From Rhodospirillales bacterium (GTDB lineage Bacteria; Pseudomonadota; Alphaproteobacteria; Rhodospirillales; Casp-alpha2): 64,000 bases of DNA. Position numbers and translations under genes: made by a program. The notes under the pieces were generated by a model, which saw only the letters and a program-made list of their open reading frames with translations, was not told where the DNA came from and made no database searches. How positions within the stretch are numbered: the first letter of the stretch is position 1; each line of letters begins with the position of its first letter. Positions 53,482 to 62,103 of the stretch are shown in pieces. The stretch is taken from assembly GCA_017644185.1 (NCBI GenBank), contig JAEPMA010000009.1:1-64000 (forward strand), in the 5' to 3' direction.

Positions 53482-55106
53482 TATCCCATCGCCTCCATCA
53501 GCGCCTTGTCGAGGCCGAAGTACTTGGCGCGGTCGATGAACGCGGGCCTGAGACCCGACGACTTGAACGAGCCGAACAGGTTCCCTTCCGCGTCCTCACC
53601 CTCGAAGTTGAAGGTGAACAGGTCCTGCGTCGTCACGACCTCTCCCTCCATACCCACCACCTCGGTGATGTAGGTGATGCGCCGTTTGCCGTCCCGCATA
53701 CGAGAGACCTGCACGATCATGTCGACAGCGCCCGCGATCTGCGCGCGGACGGCTTCGTTGGGAAGGTTGACGCCCGCCATCGCGACCATGTTCTCGAGAC
53801 GCGTCAACGCCTCGCGCGGCCGGTTGGCGTGGATGGTGCCCAGCGACCCGTCGTGACCGGTATTCATCGCCTGCAGCATGTCCAGCGCTTCACCGGCGCG
53901 GATTTCGCCCAGGATGATGCGGTCGGGGCGCATCCGGAGGGCGTTCTTCACCAATTCGCGCTGGGTGATTTCGCCCTCGCCCTCAAGGTTCGGCGGCCGG
54001 GTTTCGAGCCTGACCACGTGCGGCTGCTGGAGTTGGAGTTCCGCCGCATCTTCAATCGTCACGATGCGCTCGCCACTATCGATCATTCTCGAAAGCGCGT
54101 TCAGAAGTGTCGTCTTACCGGAGCCCGTCCCGCCGGATACGAGAATATTGAGGCGAGAGCGGGACGCGATTTTCAAGACCGTCGCCATTTCCGGCGACAG
54201 GTTTTCCTGCCGCTGCATGACATCGAGGGTGATCTTCTTTTTCGCGAACTTGCGGATAGAGATCGACGGCCCGTCGATGGCCAGAGGGGGGATGATGATG
54301 TTGACGCGGGAACCGTCGGGCAGACGAGCATCACAAAGGGGGGAAGACTCGTCGACCCGGCGGCCCACCCCGGAAACGATCCGGGAAGCGATCTGCATGA
54401 CGTGGCGGTTGTCGCGGAATTTGACTTCGGACAGCACCAGCTTGCCGCCGCGTTCGACGTAAACCTGATCCGCGCCGTTGACCATAATGTCGGTCACCCG
54501 CTCGTCGGACAGCAAGACCTCCAAAGGCCCGAAGCCGAGCATATCGTTGAGCAGCATGGTGACGATCTCGCGCTGCTCGAGAAGATTGAGCTGTATCTTA
54601 TGCTCGACCAGGATCTCGGAAACGATATCGCCGATTTCCTGGGCCAGTTGCTGGCGTGGCATTTCACCGGCTTCCGCGACATCGATGCGGTCCATCAGGA
54701 TCGGCTGAACGATCATCTTGGTGCGCTCAACCAGGGTTTCCTCGGCGCGCGCCTTGGCCTCGTCCTTGTGATCGTCCAGCAGGCGATTGACGACAGCGGT
54801 CACCACGTCGCGGCGTTCGCGCGGCGCAAGCCCGCCCGCAACCAGATCGTCGTTGACCAGTTCCCCGACTTTCTCCGCCACCTCGCGGCGCGACATGGTC
54901 TGTATGTCGTCGCCGGAGATTTCGTCTTCCGCGCGCTCGAAGGTTTCCTGCGCCGTCATCTCGATCACGTCGACGCGATAGATTTCATCGGCTTTCAACG
55001 GCACCGACGGTTCGGCCACCGCCGCCGTGTCCGGCGTCTCGGCCTTCGCGGCTTTTCGGTGCGCATCGAGCGCGACGACATCCGAGGTCTGGCGTTTCCC
55101 GAACAT
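53481..55106 (-). CDS. cpaF: Tad pilus assembly ATPase CpaF/TadA
   Basis: The product has 541 residues. An N-terminal extension of about 170 residues is followed by the PilT/VirB11-like ATPase. Visible motifs are the N-terminal GFGPLEVLLSDERVTDIMVNG, Walker A SGGTGSGKTTLL (about 325-333), the Asp box IVTIEDAAELQLQ, Walker B RPDRIILGEIRAGEALDMLQAMNTGHDGSLGTIHANRP, and the closing arginine region. It powers Flp pilus assembly in the cytoplasm. It is 1 bp from the cpaE stop. Confidence 0.95.
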   Translation of the reverse strand: MFGKRQTSDVVALDAHRKAAKAETPDTAAVAEPSVPLKADEIYRVDVIEMTAQETFERAEDEISGDDIQTMSRREVAEKVGELVNDDLVAGGLAPRERRDVVTAVVNRLLDDHKDEAKARAEETLVERTKMIVQPILMDRIDVAEAGEMPRQQLAQEIGDIVSEILVEHKIQLNLLEQREIVTMLLNDMLGFGPLEVLLSDERVTDIMVNGADQVYVERGGKLVLSEVKFRDNRHVMQIASRIVSGVGRRVDESSPLCDARLPDGSRVNIIIPPLAIDGPSISIRKFAKKKITLDVMQRQENLSPEMATVLKIASRSRLNILVSGGTGSGKTTLLNALSRMIDSGERIVTIEDAAELQLQQPHVVRLETRPPNLEGEGEITQRELVKNALRMRPDRIILGEIRAGEALDMLQAMNTGHDGSLGTIHANRPREALTRLENMVAMAGVNLPNEAVRAQIAGAVDMIVQVSRMRDGKRRITYITEVVGMEGEVVTTQDLFTFNFEGEDAEGNLFGSFKSSGLRPAFIDRAKYFGLDKALMEAMG

Positions 55107-55107
55107 C

Positions 55108-56373
55108 TCAATCGTCCCCGTCTTCGGTCTGCTTTTTCGATTTCTTCCTGAGAAGCCCCATCAACCCCTTCTTCGCCGGTTCTTGTTCGACACCGGCGAT
55201 CATCACCGCGACGGCTGCGAGCGGGCGGCCGAGCTTTGAGCGGGCGGCGGCGGAAAGGACACACTTGCCCGCCGCTTCGGCGCCGATGGCAGTTTTCGGA
55301 TCGAACGGCAGGATCGACGCGATCTTCTGGCCGGACCCTTCTTCGAATGTCTTGGCCGTCAGTTCGTCCTTACCGCCAACACCCTGGCGATTCAGAACAA
55401 CCGACACCTGCGCCGCCGGGTTATGCTTCGAAATGTGGTTGGCCAGTCGCGCGGTATCGCGCATTGCGCCCAGGCCCGGCTCGGCGACCAGCACGATGCG
55501 CTCGCACGCTTCCAGGAACTTCGGTTGTGCCACGGCTAGTGTGCGCGGCAGATCGACCACAACCAGATCGGAATCAGCGCGGACGAATTCCAGCAGTCCC
55601 GAGAATGCCGCGCTGGAAGCGAGGTCGCCCTGCCCCGGATCGGTCTCCGACGCCATCACGCGAAGCCGCTCGCCCACCCCCACCGATGCGCGCTTGATGA
55701 ACAACTCGTCCATCCGGCCGGGTTCCTTCATCGCGTCCGACAGCCCGCCGCCCGGATCGACGTCCAGGATCAGCGCCTGCGTGCCGAACGTCAGGTCCAT
55801 ATCGATGAGTGTCACCTTCTTCATCAATTTTTCAGCGGCATGCCACGCCGCGTTGGCGGCGATGGTCGACGCGCCGACGCCGCCGCGGACGCCGATCACG
55901 GCGGTCAGCTCGGCGCTCTTGGCTTTCAGCGGGTCTGCAGCTCTTTCCGCCGGGGCCGCCTTTTGCGGACGCGCCCGGTCGATACTGGCGATCAGGTCGT
56001 CTTCAGTGAACGGCTTGACCAGGTAGTCAGCGACCCCGGCGGAAATGATGTCGCGGTAGACGCGAAGATCGTTGACGGTTCCGATCAGGATCACCTGCGC
56101 GCCCGCATCGCAAACGGTCGAGAGCTGACCCGCCGCCGCCATGATGTCGGTCGCATCGCCCAGATCGACGATCAGCAACGGCGGCGTGCGGATCGCGGCG
56201 AGACCGTTCATCGCATCGGTCAGATCGCTGACGATCACGTTGTCACCCGAAAGATCGCGGGCTTCGACGGCGGCGCGCACGATATCGGCAGTCGCGTCGT
56301 CGGCAGCGAAACCCAGGAACGGGCGGCTGACGTCATTCATGCTCGGCTCGGCCTCTTTACGAAGGGCGATCAT
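55108..56373 (-). CDS. cpaE: CpaE/TadZ pilus localisation protein
   Basis: The product has 421 residues. The first about 130 residues resemble an atypical receiver domain (VADYLVKPFTEDDL at the end). A MinD/ParA-type ATPase domain starts near residue 160 with VIGVRGGVGASTIAANAAWH, where the Walker Lys is replaced as usual in CpaE/TadZ (RGGVGAST rather than KGGVGKTT). The switch segment TLIDMDLTFGTQALILD and the later VVVDLPRTL are present. CpaE places the pilus machinery, often at a cell pole. The ATG overlaps the cpaD stop by four bases. Confidence 0.9.
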   Translation of the reverse strand: MIALRKEAEPSMNDVSRPFLGFAADDATADIVRAAVEARDLSGDNVIVSDLTDAMNGLAAIRTPPLLIVDLGDATDIMAAAGQLSTVCDAGAQVILIGTVNDLRVYRDIISAGVADYLVKPFTEDDLIASIDRARPQKAAPAERAADPLKAKSAELTAVIGVRGGVGASTIAANAAWHAAEKLMKKVTLIDMDLTFGTQALILDVDPGGGLSDAMKEPGRMDELFIKRASVGVGERLRVMASETDPGQGDLASSAAFSGLLEFVRADSDLVVVDLPRTLAVAQPKFLEACERIVLVAEPGLGAMRDTARLANHISKHNPAAQVSVVLNRQGVGGKDELTAKTFEEGSGQKIASILPFDPKTAIGAEAAGKCVLSAAARSKLGRPLAAVAVMIAGVEQEPAKKGLMGLLRKKSKKQTEDGDD

Positions 56374-57101
56374 TTCCCATCTCCGCTTTCCGAGTCGCCG
56401 GACACCCCGTGACTGGATGCCGTGTTGGTATCGGTCACGGAGAGCGCGCGTTGTTCACCGGCCCGGTAACGTTGCACGCCGAGGATCAGGCCTTCACCAT
56501 CACCCGGCGTACCGCCCCGGCCGTAAACGATGTCCTGCGGTTCGGCGACCATGAGACCGAGGTTGGTGGCCGTCGCGCAGCCCCAGTTGGAATGCGGGCG
56601 GTTGTCGAAGGTCCGCCCCGCACGTGACGTGAAGTTCGGACATCCCGGCAGGGTGACCAGGTAGCGCCTGACCGTCAGGTTGACTTCGTTCTCGGCAATT
56701 CCGGCAATGTTCTGGCGCGCCTTGACCCGCATCGGATCGAGACCGGCGTCGGTCACCAGAAGCGCGATCGTGGTGCGACGGTCGTAGGCTAGCGTCGTCG
56801 TTTCATGCACCAGGCCGAAGTCGATGATGACATCGTCGGTATGTTCGGTCGCGCGCCGTTTCAGGAAGTTCACCGCGGCGCGGCGCTCGGCGTCGTTCAA
56901 TGTCGCGGAACCGGCCGGGAACTGCAGGGCGAAGGCGATCTCGCTCGGCGCGACCTGAACCTTTTTTTCGTCGCGCGGCTTCATATCGACTTGCAGGTTT
57001 AACGGGTCATGCCAAGCACGGTCCTTGTACGTCTGGCAGCCGGAGAGCACGGCGACGGTGAGGACCGCCATGATCGAGGTAAAAAGCCGGCTTCTCATCA
57101 T
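56370..57101 (-). CDS. cpaD: Tad pilus lipoprotein CpaD
   Basis: The product has 243 residues. The N-terminus reads MMRSRLF..VLSGCQTYKD with a lipobox LSGC (Cys22), so it should be an outer-membrane or periplasmic lipoprotein. The EIAFALQFPAGSATLNDAERRAAVNFLKRR segment and the C-terminal FTSRAGRTFDNRPHSNWGCATATNLGLMVAEPQDIVYGRG are typical CpaD. It is overlapped by cpaC upstream and cpaE downstream, the Caulobacter-type gene order. Its role is to support the CpaC secretin. Confidence 0.9.
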   Translation of the reverse strand: MMRSRLFTSIMAVLTVAVLSGCQTYKDRAWHDPLNLQVDMKPRDEKKVQVAPSEIAFALQFPAGSATLNDAERRAAVNFLKRRATEHTDDVIIDFGLVHETTTLAYDRRTTIALLVTDAGLDPMRVKARQNIAGIAENEVNLTVRRYLVTLPGCPNFTSRAGRTFDNRPHSNWGCATATNLGLMVAEPQDIVYGRGGTPGDGEGLILGVQRYRAGEQRALSVTDTNTASSHGVSGDSESGDGK

Positions 57102-58522
57102 TGTGCCCCTTTCTGGGTATTGCCCTGTTCGCGCTCCAGAAGAAAGCCCACCGGACCGATCAGGCTTTCGCCGTCACGGTTGACGGTGACGGGCGCGGAC
57201 GCGGTCGGCTTCTGACGATGCGTACCCCCGTTGACGAATCGTTCGACATCGTGCGGGCTTTCGAGACCGTCGTTCGGCGCCGCCAAGCGGTTGTTATTGA
57301 TCGGCTTGACGATATAGGGCGTCACGATAATGACGAGTTCGCTCTCTTCGCGCTGGAAGCGGTCGGATTTGAACAGCCCCCCCAGTACGGGGACGTCGCC
57401 AAGACCGGGGAACTTGGAGATGTCGTGGGTGACGTTGTTCTGGATCAGGCCGGCGATGGCGAACGACTGACCGGAACCCAGCTCGACCGTGGTGTCGGCG
57501 CGCCGGGTCGTCAAAGACGGGATCTGGAAGTTGTTGAGCGTCACGGCGTTGGTGGTTGAAAGCTGGCTGACCTCGGGACGGACGTGAAGGTTGACCCGGT
57601 CGCGCCCGATCAGGGTGGGCGTGAAGCTGAGCGACACCCCGAACTTCTTGAACTCGATGGTGACGCGCCCGTCCGAGTCCGGCACCAGGATCGGGAATTC
57701 ACCGCCCGCCAGGAAGCTCGCGGCTTCACCCGATAACGCGGTCAGGTTGGGTTCGGCGAGGACGGAAATAAGCCCCTCTTCCTCGAGCGCATCGATGACA
57801 GTATTCAAATCGAACCCGCCGATGCCGATCCCAGAAAGAGACAGGGTGTGTTCCGTCACGGACGCATTGAACGGGTTCGACGTCGCGATCCCGAAGGCGA
57901 TGCCCGCCGCCGAGCCGGCGATCGACCAGTTGAAGCCCAACTGCTTATCGATGTCGCGCGACACTTCGGCGACACGGACCCGCAGATTGATCTGCGTCGG
58001 TGCGTTAACCCCCAACCGCAACATGACTTTTTCCGGATCGCCGATGGCCCCGGCGGCAACCCGGCGGATGTTTTCTGCCGTCGTGATGCTGTCGACCATC
58101 CCATCGACGACGAGCGTGTCGCCGACACTGGCGAGTTGAACATCGGCCTCCGGGTGAAGGGTACGGATCGAGGCGCCGATGCGATCCAGATTGTGGCTGA
58201 CGTGAAGATCGATGCTGGCCAGCACCTGTTCGCGGCGGTCGACGGCGAATAACGTGGTCTCACCGGCGGCCTTCCCCAACACATAAACCAGCGTCGGGCT
58301 TTTGATCTGTACGTCCGCGATTTCGGGATTGGCGACGAACACGGTCTGCGCGGCGGCGCGCAGTTTGATCAGGCGCCCCCTGTTCAGTTCCAGCGGCATT
58401 TCATGGTGGCCGCGCGACACCACTTCCAGGGCCTGGGCGTGAACCTGGTGGCCCGCCACCATCGACGCCGCGGCGACGGTGAAGACGATCAGGGCGCGAA
58501 GGAAAGTGTGGCTGGACGACAT
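57098..58522 (-). CDS. cpaC: Tad pilus secretin CpaC/RcpA
   Basis: The product has 474 residues. A signal peptide ends near QVHA. A pilus-type N domain (LELNRGRLIKLRAAAQTVFVANPEIADVQIKSPTLVYVLGKAAGETTLFAVD) and a BON-like region lead to the secretin core from about residue 240 (LEEEGLISVLAEPNLTALSGEAASFLAGGEFPI, then VTLNNFQIPSLTTRRADTTVELGSGQSFAIAGLIQNN). It forms the outer-membrane channel for the pilus. It is 11 bp from the cpaB stop and overlaps cpaD. Confidence 0.94.
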   Translation of the reverse strand: MSSSHTFLRALIVFTVAAASMVAGHQVHAQALEVVSRGHHEMPLELNRGRLIKLRAAAQTVFVANPEIADVQIKSPTLVYVLGKAAGETTLFAVDRREQVLASIDLHVSHNLDRIGASIRTLHPEADVQLASVGDTLVVDGMVDSITTAENIRRVAAGAIGDPEKVMLRLGVNAPTQINLRVRVAEVSRDIDKQLGFNWSIAGSAAGIAFGIATSNPFNASVTEHTLSLSGIGIGGFDLNTVIDALEEEGLISVLAEPNLTALSGEAASFLAGGEFPILVPDSDGRVTIEFKKFGVSLSFTPTLIGRDRVNLHVRPEVSQLSTTNAVTLNNFQIPSLTTRRADTTVELGSGQSFAIAGLIQNNVTHDISKFPGLGDVPVLGGLFKSDRFQREESELVIIVTPYIVKPINNNRLAAPNDGLESPHDVERFVNGGTHRQKPTASAPVTVNRDGESLIGPVGFLLEREQGNTQKGAQ

Positions 58523-58533
58523 GAGTATTCTCC

Positions 58534-59478
58534 TCAGAACGTTTGCGTGGCGGCTTCACTGCCGCGCAGCACGTTCACTTCTCGCGAATTGCTGCTTTTC
58601 GGGAACAGACGCGGGTCGCCCCACATGTGATAGACGTCCCTGTCCAGCGTGTAGCTGCGGCCGTCGTTGCGCACCATTTTCGGATTGAACGGCTTCTCGC
58701 CGCCGATCAGCCGCTCCTTATGCGCCTGCTCGCTTTCCGCCGGGCTTAAACTGTTGAGGCTCATCGCGAGGCGGCCCATCTCAAGGGCGATGGCGATGCG
58801 CTCGGCTTCTTTGGGGGTAACCTCGACCGTCGCCGTCTTGGCGACCGCGACGGCGCCGTCTTCCTTATCGACATGCTGGTCGATGGCGAGAACACGGATG
58901 CGGCTGAGCACCGTCTGTGAGAAATAGCGCTGCTGCTTGGCCTGTTCGCGCTCGTCCCTGAGTTTCATCGTCATGAGAATGTCGACCCAGTCGCCCGGGA
59001 ACACGAACCCCGCGATCCCCGTGGTCGCATCGACCGGGATCGACACCGCGCGGAAACCGGGTTCGAGCACGGCGGAGAGGAAACCCCGCTCGCCCGGCTG
59101 CACAACGCGCGCACTGGTCAGCGGTTCGCCCGCTTTCAGGGGAACACGCGCGACCGCGCCGTCGAGGTTCTTGATCGGATCGACGTAATCTTTATTCCGG
59201 TCTTCGGGGAGAATTTTGACGATGTGTGAATCGTGCACGCCATCCTCGGGCCAGGCCTGCCAGCGCACCAGTTCCGGTTTGATGAAGGTGCCCGCCGCCA
59301 TGTCGGTCTTCGCGACCAACACTTCCGCGGCGGCCTGCTTGACGATCTGCACTTCGGTCTTCTGGTTGGCGGCGATCAGCTTGCGCTCGTTTTCGAGCCA
59401 GGATTTGACGTAGAGCGCGGTGCCGGTCGCAAACACCAGCGCCAGAACCAAGAGAAGAACGTTTCTGAGCGACAGCAT
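58534..59478 (-). CDS. cpaB: Tad pilus protein CpaB/RcpC
   Basis: The product has 314 residues. A membrane anchor (LRNVLLLVLALVFATGTALYV) is followed by a SAF-like domain (VLVAKTDMAAGTFIKPELVRWQAWPEDG) and the middle FLSAVLEPGFRAVSIPVDATTGIAGFVFPGDWVDILMTM, typical of CpaB. The C-terminal ERIAIALEMGRLAMSLNSL segment is also conserved. The ATG at 59478 follows AAGGAGACGAAG; the upstream ATG at 59523 lies in the cpaA end. It should bridge the inner-membrane platform and the secretin. Confidence 0.92.
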   Translation of the reverse strand: MLSLRNVLLLVLALVFATGTALYVKSWLENERKLIAANQKTEVQIVKQAAAEVLVAKTDMAAGTFIKPELVRWQAWPEDGVHDSHIVKILPEDRNKDYVDPIKNLDGAVARVPLKAGEPLTSARVVQPGERGFLSAVLEPGFRAVSIPVDATTGIAGFVFPGDWVDILMTMKLRDEREQAKQQRYFSQTVLSRIRVLAIDQHVDKEDGAVAVAKTATVEVTPKEAERIAIALEMGRLAMSLNSLSPAESEQAHKERLIGGEKPFNPKMVRNDGRSYTLDRDVYHMWGDPRLFPKSSNSREVNVLRGSEAATQTF

Positions 59479-59488
59479 CTTCGTCTCC

Positions 59489-59989
59489 TTAAGCTGCGAG
59501 CCGGATGAGGACGGCCACCCCACCAGCGGCGATGGCGACGCCGTAGGGAAGCTGCTCGGCGAGAATGGTGTCCCGGGCGCGGGTGTCGCCGACCAGATCG
59601 AAAGCGTAAGCCAGCGTCATGCGGTAGCGGGTCATGTAAATGATGGCCATCGCGCCACCGGCGAGACTGGTGATGACCGCGAGATCCGCGATCCACGCCG
59701 GTCCGGCCCAAAGGGCGAGGACGCTCAACAACTTCACGTCGCCGGCGCCAAAGTGTCCGATGCGATGGATCAGGTAACCTAACGCGAACACGATGGCCGC
59801 CGTCACCACCGAGGTGTCGAGCGGAACAGCTTCATGGCTCAGCCACACGTGTATCGGGTAGAGCGCGAGTAAAAGCAGCGAACATTCGTTCGGGATGCGA
59901 AATTCACGGACGTCGTAGCGGGCAGCGGCCAGGATTGCGATCGCCGCCGCGATCAGGACATACGTGTGCTGTGTAAATGGGTCGGTCAT
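59489..59989 (-). CDS. cpaA: Prepilin peptidase CpaA/TadV
   Basis: The product has 166 residues and about five membrane segments. The two catalytic aspartates of type IV prepilin peptidases are visible in AARYDVREFRIPNE and HFGAGDVKLLSVLALW. The short length and missing N-terminal methylase domain are usual for TadV/CpaA. The ATG at 59989 follows a GTGAGGGGACA ribosome site; a longer frame adds a charged leader. It should cleave the Flp pilin and the TadE-like pseudopilins after glycine. Confidence 0.9.
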   Translation of the reverse strand: MTDPFTQHTYVLIAAAIAILAAARYDVREFRIPNECSLLLLALYPIHVWLSHEAVPLDTSVVTAAIVFALGYLIHRIGHFGAGDVKLLSVLALWAGPAWIADLAVITSLAGGAMAIIYMTRYRMTLAYAFDLVGDTRARDTILAEQLPYGVAIAAGGVAVLIRLAA

Positions 59990-60189
59990 TGTCCCCTCAC
60001 CTCCTACGTCCGCGAGGACAAAACCCTCCCCTTCCTTCGGCACCTTCTTTTTCAGGTCACCCTTGTTTTTATCCGGGTCGGGCTTTCCAGGTTCCCCGAC
60101 GGGGCGGCGGCAAACTGATCAACCGAGGTGGTGTCGTCCAGAACGGAGGCAGACCGTCGACCGATGCGCAGCGCCGGGGAACCCGGAAA

Positions 60190-60210
60190 GCGGCCGGTCG
60201 AACCGGCCGC
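60190..60210 (-). terminator. Hairpin after the flp pilin gene
   Basis: A perfect 9-bp stem, GCGGCCGGT / ACCGGCCGC, has a 3-nt loop. It lies 16 bp past the flp stop (minus strand), followed by TTTCCGGGT. It probably ends most transcripts after the abundant pilin, so that the cpa operon downstream is made at a lower level or from read-through. The 201-bp flp-to-cpaA gap contains no other evident gene. Confidence 0.65.
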
Positions 60211-60225
60211 CCGGAGGTGGCTGGA

Positions 60226-60423
60226 TCAGCCGCCGCCGCCGCCGGCACCGGAAGATGCCTGGTTCAGCTCGTTGGAAACGCTCGTGAACATGGTGTCGAG
60301 CGACGTGCCCATGGCCTTCAGCGCGATGATGGCGGCAACCGAAACGAGCGCGGCGATGAGGCCGTATTCGATGGCGGTCGCGCCGCTTTCGTCGTTCATG
60401 AATTTACGAATGGTGGCTTTCAT
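60226..60423 (-). CDS. flp: Flp/PilA-type pilin
   Basis: The product has 65 residues. A short leader (MKATIRKFMNDESG) is followed by the cleavage-site motif GATAIEYGLIAALVSVAAIIAL, with the Glu at mature position 5 and the hydrophobic assembly helix. The C-terminus is unusual, ending NQASSGAGGGGG with a five-glycine tail. An AGGAGGCCACT ribosome site is optimal, as expected for an abundant pilin. It heads the Tad locus and diverges from the pseudopilin pair. Confidence 0.95.
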   Translation of the reverse strand: MKATIRKFMNDESGATAIEYGLIAALVSVAAIIALKAMGTSLDTMFTSVSNELNQASSGAGGGGG

Positions 60424-60502
60424 AGTGGCCTCCTGTCCTGGTGGTCCGGTGGCCTACCCCATGTGGCCTGTCCGGAAATAAGCACCTCAGTGCTGGAGAC
60501 CA

Positions 60503-60517
60503 TTAACTTGATTTTTA
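60503..60517 (+). promoter_or_regulatory. Possible CtrA-like half-match upstream of flp
   Basis: TTAA, seven bases, then TTTA is one base from the TTAA-N7-TTAA CtrA consensus. It is 80 bp upstream of the flp start in the divergent flp/tadE gap. In Caulobacter the pilin gene is a CtrA target, so this is a suggestive but weak candidate. Confidence 0.3.
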
Positions 60518-60587
60518 CTGTTTTGGTCAAAATTTATATTAGAGTTTAATTTAGAACGTTATTTCAGATAATATTTAAATACTTTTT

Positions 60588-60601
60588 GATAAAATTTTAT
60601 C
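60588..60601. promoter_or_regulatory. AT-rich 14-bp palindrome, possible operator
   Basis: GATAAAATTTTATC is a perfect dyad in the 268-bp AT-rich divergent region between flp and the TadE-like gene. Its 12-bp core ATAAAATTTTAT recurs at 63654-63665 upstream of the TadG-like gene. Apart from the promoters expected here, no gene is seen in the gap. Confidence 0.5.
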
Positions 60602-60691
60602 TATTTTGCTCACTTAATTCGTCTATTCGTTTCTTTCGAATCTCGCCCGCAACCATCGTATTCTGACGCTGCCTGGAGGAGTAAGGCAGCC

Positions 60692-61282
60692 ATGCATATC
60701 AAGTGTCCGCGCGCGTTCCGCCGTTTCGGTCGCGACGAGCAAGGCTCCACCCTGATGGAGTTCGCGTTCGGCGCGCCGATCCTGGCGACCGTCATGATGG
60801 CGTCGATGGAATTCGGCATCGTCATGCTGACGAACACGTTGATGGAGAGCTCTCTCCGCGAAGCCGCACGCTTCGGCATCACCGGCCAGCAAATTACGGG
60901 CAAGACCCGCCTCGAACGCATCATCGAGATCATCGACCAGCGCACCCTCGGCCTCATCGATATGAGCGAGGCCGATGTCCAGATCCTGGTCTATCCGAGT
61001 TTCTCCGACGTCGGCCGCGGCGAGGATTACGTCGACGGCAATGCCAACGGCCAGTACGACATCGGCGAGACCTTCACCGACGAAAACGGCAACGGCGCGT
61101 GGGATGCCGATGTCGGCGCATCGGGTTCGGGCGAGTCCGGCGATATCGTCGCCTATCGTTTGAAATACGATTGGCGGACGCTTACACCTTTCGCGTCCCA
61201 CTTCATCGGCGATGACGGCGTGTTGCACCTGACCGCCTCCATCGTGGTCAGGAACGAACCCTGGGACGGGCTGAACAACTGA
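60692..61282 (+). CDS. TadE-like pseudopilin
   Basis: The product has 196 residues. A basic start (MHIKCPRAFRRFGRDEQG) leads to the prepilin-like GSTLMEFAFGAPILATVMMASMEFGIVML helix, with the TadE domain (TLMESSLREAARFGITGQ) following. The C-terminal part has a repeat-rich acidic stretch (DGNANGQYDIGETFTDENGNGAWD) that looks like a calcium-binding type loop, unusual for TadE. It is followed by a second pseudopilin with a one-base overlap (TGATG). Both should be processed by CpaA and help to start pilus assembly. Confidence 0.85.
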   Translation: MHIKCPRAFRRFGRDEQGSTLMEFAFGAPILATVMMASMEFGIVMLTNTLMESSLREAARFGITGQQITGKTRLERIIEIIDQRTLGLIDMSEADVQILVYPSFSDVGRGEDYVDGNANGQYDIGETFTDENGNGAWDADVGASGSGESGDIVAYRLKYDWRTLTPFASHFIGDDGVLHLTASIVVRNEPWDGLNN

Positions 61283-61857
61283 TGATCGAGCGTCTTAGAC
61301 GTACGTTCCGCCGTTTCCGCCGCGACGAGCGCGGCATTTCCGCGGTCGAGATCGCCATCGCCGTCCCGGTCGCGCTGGCGCTGACCATGAACGGGATAGA
61401 GTTGACCCGCTACGTCCTTTTGAATCAAAAGACCGAACGCGCCACCATGACCGTCGCGGATCTGGTGTCGCAGGGCGAGGTGCTGACCATCGCCGACATC
61501 AACAACATCTTCACCGCCGGCGCCTTGATCACGGAACCATTCGATTTCAACGACAACGGCGCGATGATCGTTTCCAGCGTGGTCGGACAATCGACCAACG
61601 CCATCGTCGAATGGCAACGGGTTTACGGGCAGGATCCGGGATCGAGCAGCCTGGGTGGGGCCGGCGGTGTCGCCAGCCTTCCCGCCGGTTTCACGGTCGG
61701 CGCGAGTGAAAGCGTGATCATGGCCGAGATTCATTACAAATATGAGCCGATGTTTCCCGGCAACCCGATCCTGGGCGGCTACATCGGCGACGACATCGTC
61801 TACAACTACGCCATCTTCCGCCCCCGCTACACCGTCAAGGTGCGGCTGGGGAGCTGA
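61282..61857 (+). CDS. TadE/TadF-like pseudopilin
   Basis: The product has 191 residues. A basic leader (MIERLRRTFRRFRRDERG) is followed by GISAVEIAIAVPVALALTMNGIELTRYVL, a prepilin-like membrane helix with Glu at mature position 5. The rest has no strong motif, ending in YTVKVRLGS. Translation is coupled to the upstream TadE-like gene. The TadE/TadF pair is normal in Tad loci. Which of the two is TadE and which is TadF cannot be decided from sequence. Confidence 0.82.
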   Translation: MIERLRRTFRRFRRDERGISAVEIAIAVPVALALTMNGIELTRYVLLNQKTERATMTVADLVSQGEVLTIADINNIFTAGALITEPFDFNDNGAMIVSSVVGQSTNAIVEWQRVYGQDPGSSSLGGAGGVASLPAGFTVGASESVIMAEIHYKYEPMFPGNPILGGYIGDDIVYNYAIFRPRYTVKVRLGS

Positions 61858-61867
61858 TCTCCACTAT

Positions 61868-62030
61868 TTCGTCATCCCGGACGCGGGTTTCATCCGAGCA
61901 TCAGCGAGGCCAGGAAACCCAGCGATCCGGGACCTGTCGGGACATCGATCCAAGTATATAAATAGGTCCCGGGTCGCCATGAACGCGCCGGACGCAATAT
62001 GCGCCGGCACCTTCATGCGCCCGGGATGAC
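61868..62030. repeat. Intergenic palindromic repeat between convergent genes
   Basis: The unit opens CGTCATCCCGGACGCGGG and closes CGCCCGGGATGACGG, with an internal TCCGGGACC / GGTCCCGGG pair. It is the same broad family as the repeats at 8199 and 21484. It fills most of the 246-bp gap between the pseudopilin gene and the TadG-like gene and may end both transcripts. Confidence 0.65.
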
Positions 62031-62103
62031 GGATGATTTGCCTATAGCGTCAATCAAGATCGAGTTCAGGATGACGACATGGGAAGCCATATTTCCCGCC
62101 CCG

